Notes under the pieces: generated by a model
Database searches by the model: none
The model's input: the letters and a program-made list of their open reading frames with translations, nothing else
What the model was told of the DNA's origin: nothing
Assembly: GCF_000282195.1 (NCBI RefSeq)
Contig: NZ_AKJT01000055.1
Coordinates: forward strand, 1-45,521
Length of the DNA stretch: 45,521 nt
Source: Pseudomonas sp. GM18
GTDB taxonomy: Bacteria > Pseudomonadota > Gammaproteobacteria > Pseudomonadales > Pseudomonadaceae
Reading direction: 5' to 3'
Part shown: in pieces, positions 42,722-45,521 of the stretch
Numbering within the stretch: position 1 is the stretch's first letter
How the letters are laid out: each line of letters starts with the position of its first letter
Position numbers and translations under genes: made by a program

Positions 42722-44296
42722 ATGACAGGCGAAATGAACATCCTCCCGCTCCCGCCAACCACCCCGGCGACTTCGCGCCCGTTGGTGATCAGCGGCGAGT
42801 TGCTCAATCTGCTGACGCCGATGGAGGGCCTGATCACGGCCGGTCAGACCGCCAAGGCTGAAGTACTGTCGCTCAAGCAGGCGGATCAGACCTTTCAACT
42901 GTTGCTCAAGGTCACCCTCGACAACGGCCGTCAGACCACGGTCCAGGCCACCAGCACTCAGCCGTTGCCCCAGGGCGCCAGCCTGACGATTACCCAGCCG
43001 TCGGCGGGCAATCTGGCGGTCACGGTGCAACAGGCCATCGCCTCCAGTGTCGCCACCCTCACCCGCATCGACACCGCGCAACTGCCGGTCGGCACCTTGC
43101 TGCAAGGCAAAGTGCTGACCTCTCAAGTGATGCCGCAGGTGCCGGGCCAGCCGACGGTGTTTCGCTCGATGGTAAGCCTGCTCAACACCGCGCTGAGCGG
43201 CAGCACGTTGAGCATCGACAGCCCGACGCCGCTGCGCATCGGCACCTTGCTGAGCGCCCTGGTGCAGGACACCCAGACACTCAAATTCGTGCCGTTGAGC
43301 AGCCGTCAGGAACAGCTGGCGGTGACGCAACAACTGGTCAGCCAGCAAAGTCGCCAAGGCTCTCTGGATGGCTTGATCAAAGTCCTGCAAAACCTGCCGC
43401 CGTCGGATCAGACCTCCAGCGACCTGCGCGCCGCCGTGGACAAATTGCTCGCAGGCCTGCCGGACGTGCAGCAACTGAGTTCGCCCAAAGGCCTGGCCCA
43501 GGCGCTGGCCAACAGTGGCCTGTTCCTCGAAGCCAAATTGCTGACCGGACAAAACCCGACACTGACGCCAGACATGAAAGGCGACCTGCTCAAGCTGATC
43601 GCCCAACTGACGCCAGGCCTGCCGGCCAACACCAATCTCAACGCAATCATCGCCGCCAACACCTTGGTCCAGGCTATGCCGAGTTTCGTGCGCAATGCCC
43701 TCGGCATGCTCGGGCAAGTCAGTGCCAAGCCGTCACCGACCAGTTTTCCACTGCCCGAGCGCCTGCTGCAAAACGCGGAAGGCGAAGATGATCTCGAGCA
43801 TCTGCTGCGCCTGGCTGCGGCGGCGGTTTCACGCTTGCAAAGTCATCAGCTGTCGAGTATTGAGCAGACTGGCGTCACCAGTGACGGGCGGTTGATGAGC
43901 ACCTGGCAGCTGGAAATCCCCATGCGCAACCTGCAGGACATCGTGCCGTTGCAGGTCAAATTCCAGCGCGAAGAAGCCCCCGAAAAAGAACAACCGCGCG
44001 AACGTCGCGACGAACGCGAACCAAAACAACAATTGTGGCGAGTCGACCTGGCGTTCGACATGGAACCGTTGGGGCCGTTGCAGGTTCAGGCCCAACTGAT
44101 CAAAGGCAGCCTCTCCAGCCAGCTGTGGGCCGAACGGCCGTACACCGCGAGCCTGATCGAAAGCAATCTGGCCGCGCTGCGTGAACGCCTGTTGGCGTCA
44201 GGCCTGAACGTCGGCGATCTGGATTGCCACCTCGGCACACCACCACAGGGCCCTCAAACCCGCCTCGAACAACGCTGGGTCGACGAAACCGCATGA
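42722..44296 (+). CDS. FliK-like (hook-length control type) protein
   Basis: A 524-aa soluble protein without a signal peptide. The long N-terminal part (1-400) is rich in Gln, Leu, Ser and Thr with low-complexity stretches. The C-terminal part (about 395-515: WQLEIPMRNLQDIVPLQVKFQRE, LWRVDLAFDMEPLGPLQVQAQLIKGSLSSQLWAE, LRERLLASGLNVGDLDCHLG) resembles the FliK C-terminal domain that switches flagellar export specificity. No flagellar genes are near. It overlaps an FlhB C-terminal-domain gene by 4 bp. The ATG at 42722 is used; TTG 42710 and ATG 42734 are alternatives. This matches PA1474 in context (recalled). Confidence 0.8.
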   Translation: MTGEMNILPLPPTTPATSRPLVISGELLNLLTPMEGLITAGQTAKAEVLSLKQADQTFQLLLKVTLDNGRQTTVQATSTQPLPQGASLTITQPSAGNLAVTVQQAIASSVATLTRIDTAQLPVGTLLQGKVLTSQVMPQVPGQPTVFRSMVSLLNTALSGSTLSIDSPTPLRIGTLLSALVQDTQTLKFVPLSSRQEQLAVTQQLVSQQSRQGSLDGLIKVLQNLPPSDQTSSDLRAAVDKLLAGLPDVQQLSSPKGLAQALANSGLFLEAKLLTGQNPTLTPDMKGDLLKLIAQLTPGLPANTNLNAIIAANTLVQAMPSFVRNALGMLGQVSAKPSPTSFPLPERLLQNAEGEDDLEHLLRLAAAAVSRLQSHQLSSIEQTGVTSDGRLMSTWQLEIPMRNLQDIVPLQVKFQREEAPEKEQPRERRDEREPKQQLWRVDLAFDMEPLGPLQVQAQLIKGSLSSQLWAERPYTASLIESNLAALRERLLASGLNVGDLDCHLGTPPQGPQTRLEQRWVDETA

Positions 44297-44622
44297 ACGA
44301 ATCCACCGCACCGCGCCAGGCCATCGCCCTCAAATACGACGGCAGCCACGCCCCTACCCTCACGGCCAAGGGTGACGAGGAACTGGCTGAAGAAATTCTG
44401 CGGATTGCCCGCGATTACGAAGTGCCGATTTACGAAAACGCCGAGCTGGTGAAACTGCTGGCGCGGATGGAGTTGGGGGACAGCATCCCGGAAGAGCTGT
44501 ATCGCACGATTGCCGAGATCATCGCGTTTGCGTGGAATCTGAAAGGCAAGTTTCCCCAAGGGCATGATCCGCATGCGCCGATGGTGGAGAAGGATGTCAC
44601 CGAGCGCGGGGATGATTACTGA
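44293..44622 (+). CDS. stand-alone FlhB C-terminal-domain protein
   Basis: A 109-aa cytoplasmic protein that matches only the C-terminal cytoplasmic domain of FlhB/YscU (type III export switch). The strand-helix pattern AIALKYDGSHAPTLTAKGDEELAEEILRIARDYEVPIYENAELVKLLARMELGDSIPEELYRTIAEIIAFAW fits that domain. The membrane part and the autocleaving NPTH motif are absent; the protein starts roughly where the cleaved fragment would. The ATG overlaps the FliK-like gene by 4 bp. B. subtilis YlqH is a similar orphan. Function unknown. Confidence 0.85.
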   Translation: MNESTAPRQAIALKYDGSHAPTLTAKGDEELAEEILRIARDYEVPIYENAELVKLLARMELGDSIPEELYRTIAEIIAFAWNLKGKFPQGHDPHAPMVEKDVTERGDDY

Positions 44623-44624
44623 TT

Positions 44625-44735
44625 GATCGTTCCCACGCGCAGCAAAGGAATGCAGCCCGTGACGCTCCGCGTCACATTCAACAACGGAACGCGGAGCGTC
44701 CAGGAGGCATTCCCACGCAGAACGTGGGAACGATC
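44625..44735. repeat. REPIN-like palindrome, decayed third copy
   Basis: Same family as 23317 and 26165, beginning and ending with the same GATCGTTCCCACGC arms, but the left arm has several changes (44639-44648) so the stem is imperfect. The inner GACGCTCCGCGTC/GCGGAGCGTC pair is mostly kept. Confidence 0.85.
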
Positions 44736-44768
44736 CTGGCAGGCGTTAGTTTCTGTGCAACTTGCTCA

Positions 44769-45266
44769 TCAACTCCCCGCCTTCACGTTAGCGGACTTGA
44801 AAAAACGCAACAGCCTGAGACTACGACCGACAATCAACCCATTAATAAGCCCAGCCCCCAGTGCTGACCATGCCACCGCCGGTACCTCATTGACCAGCTC
44901 CGGATGCATAGCCGCCAGGTAACCACAGTAGTAACGCCAGGCAAAGAAACACCAATACACAATCAGCACTTTGATGGTGCCACCCAGCACCAGACTTTCC
45001 CCCTCGCGCTCCACGTTGTGGTACGAGTAAAAGCGCAATGCCAGCACCCACCCCGCCAACAAACCTAATGCATATGCCGAGAGCGGGATTGCAACGCCTT
45101 GGGAGAGTTTCAGTGACGCCAAGGAAATAGCGACGAATATCGCCGGTGTGATCTGCAAAGACCTTTTCGATTCATGACTCTTGAAGCAAGCAAGGACACC
45201 GTAATAAGTCAGGATAAAAAAGACCGCATAAACCCACAGCGGTGTACCACGCAGAATATCGAGCAT
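44769..45266 (-). CDS. small inner membrane protein (DUF6622-like)
   Basis: A 165-aa hydrophobic protein with five predicted helices and a basic C-terminus (GRSLRLLRFFKSANVKAGS). AGGAGG precedes the ATG closely. The fold pattern suggests the DUF6622 group, but this is a weak recognition. It is transcribed alone toward the FlhB-CTD gene. Function unknown. Confidence 0.75.
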   Translation of the reverse strand: MLDILRGTPLWVYAVFFILTYYGVLACFKSHESKRSLQITPAIFVAISLASLKLSQGVAIPLSAYALGLLAGWVLALRFYSYHNVEREGESLVLGGTIKVLIVYWCFFAWRYYCGYLAAMHPELVNEVPAVAWSALGAGLINGLIVGRSLRLLRFFKSANVKAGS

Positions 45267-45430
45267 AGGCCTCCTTGGCTGTCCATCGGCGATAGAACAT
45301 TGAATTGATGATCAAGCTACCGATGGCGGGGCGCGATCACAAGCCGGAGGAATCCGGAAAAACTATAGGCAGGGGACTACGGCAACGTAATCCCTATCTG
45401 AGGACGGATTATTCATTGGCGTTTAAAAGC

Positions 45431-45504
45431 AAAAGATCGCAGCCTTCGGCAGCTCCTACAAGAGTACGTCCCCCTGTAGGAGCTGCCGAAGGCTGCGATC
45501 TTTT
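45431..45504. repeat. REPIN-like palindrome
   Basis: Perfect 30-bp arms (45431-45460 and 45475-45504) around 14 nt, containing the AGCTGCCGAAGGCTGCGATC core also at 143-176. It is followed by short direct repeats of GATCTTTT to the window end. The rest of 45267-45521 shows no gene. Confidence 0.92.
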
Positions 45505-45521
45505 GATCTTTTGATCTTTTG

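Noticed and set aside
44623..44922. Short plus-strand frame after the FlhB-CTD gene
   Set aside because: It runs through a degenerate REPIN and antisense to a conserved membrane protein gene.

Overview
The window is a stretch of chromosome from a Pseudomonas of the fluorescens group. This is inferred from gene order, from the close match of many products to Pseudomonas proteins, from GC-rich codon use with strong third-position G/C, and from REP/REPIN palindromes of the 'GTAGGAGC...' and 'AGCTGCCGAAGGCTGCGATC' types. No rRNA, tRNA, CRISPR, integrase or transposase was seen. About 42 protein genes cover nearly all of the window.

Region 1 (1-9.7 kb): an acetate uptake pair (DUF485 gene and actP), an orphan glycine-betaine-binding protein (betX-like), a membrane-anchored GH17 beta-glucanase, a small membrane protein, a translationally overlapping pair of an exported alpha/beta hydrolase and an MlaA/VacJ-family protein, a DUF808 membrane protein and a TetR regulator. 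The order from actP to the MlaA gene resembles what I recall of P. aeruginosa PA3234-PA3239.

Region 2 (9.7-18.6 kb): tryptophan/kynurenine catabolism. One minus-strand unit is kynU-oprD-APC permease. Its divergent partner is the Lrp-type regulator kynR. A second minus-strand unit is kynB-kynA-aromatic permease-araC. Together they cover uptake across both membranes and tryptophan to formylkynurenine, kynurenine and anthranilate. No anthranilate dioxygenase genes are present.

Region 3 (18.8-27.2 kb): glyoxylate/glycerate catabolism. gcl-hyi-glxR-ttuD-pyk turns two glyoxylate into tartronate semialdehyde, glycerate, 2-phosphoglycerate and finally pyruvate. A GlcG/HbpS-like gene is divergent from gcl. 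Two identical perfect palindromes (TTGTATACAA) lie in the shared control region and look like GntR-type operators. Each of the three wide gaps in the operon carries a different perfect REPIN-like palindrome. A urea transporter follows.

Region 4 (27.2-35.5 kb): a lipoprotein hydrolase, a type Va autotransporter, a Kv-type potassium channel with a C-terminal zinc ribbon, an orphan sulfate-binding protein, a secreted DUF5666-like protein, an MFS exporter and, on the minus strand, a proline-rich lipoprotein.

Region 5 (35.1-45.5 kb): the complete cytochrome c maturation operon ccmABCDEFGHI (minus strand, mostly 4-bp overlaps), with the proline-rich lipoprotein as a likely tenth gene. Divergent from it is an overlapping pair of a FliK-like protein and a stand-alone FlhB C-terminal domain, then a small membrane protein and a REPIN. 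Regions 3-5 resemble P. aeruginosa PA1473-PA1502 as I remember it; this was not checked by search. Nothing here is clearly a new defence or mobile system. The best leads are the orphan FliK/FlhB-CTD pair, the putative gcl operators, the hydrolase-MlaA pair and the candidate kyn regulatory boxes.
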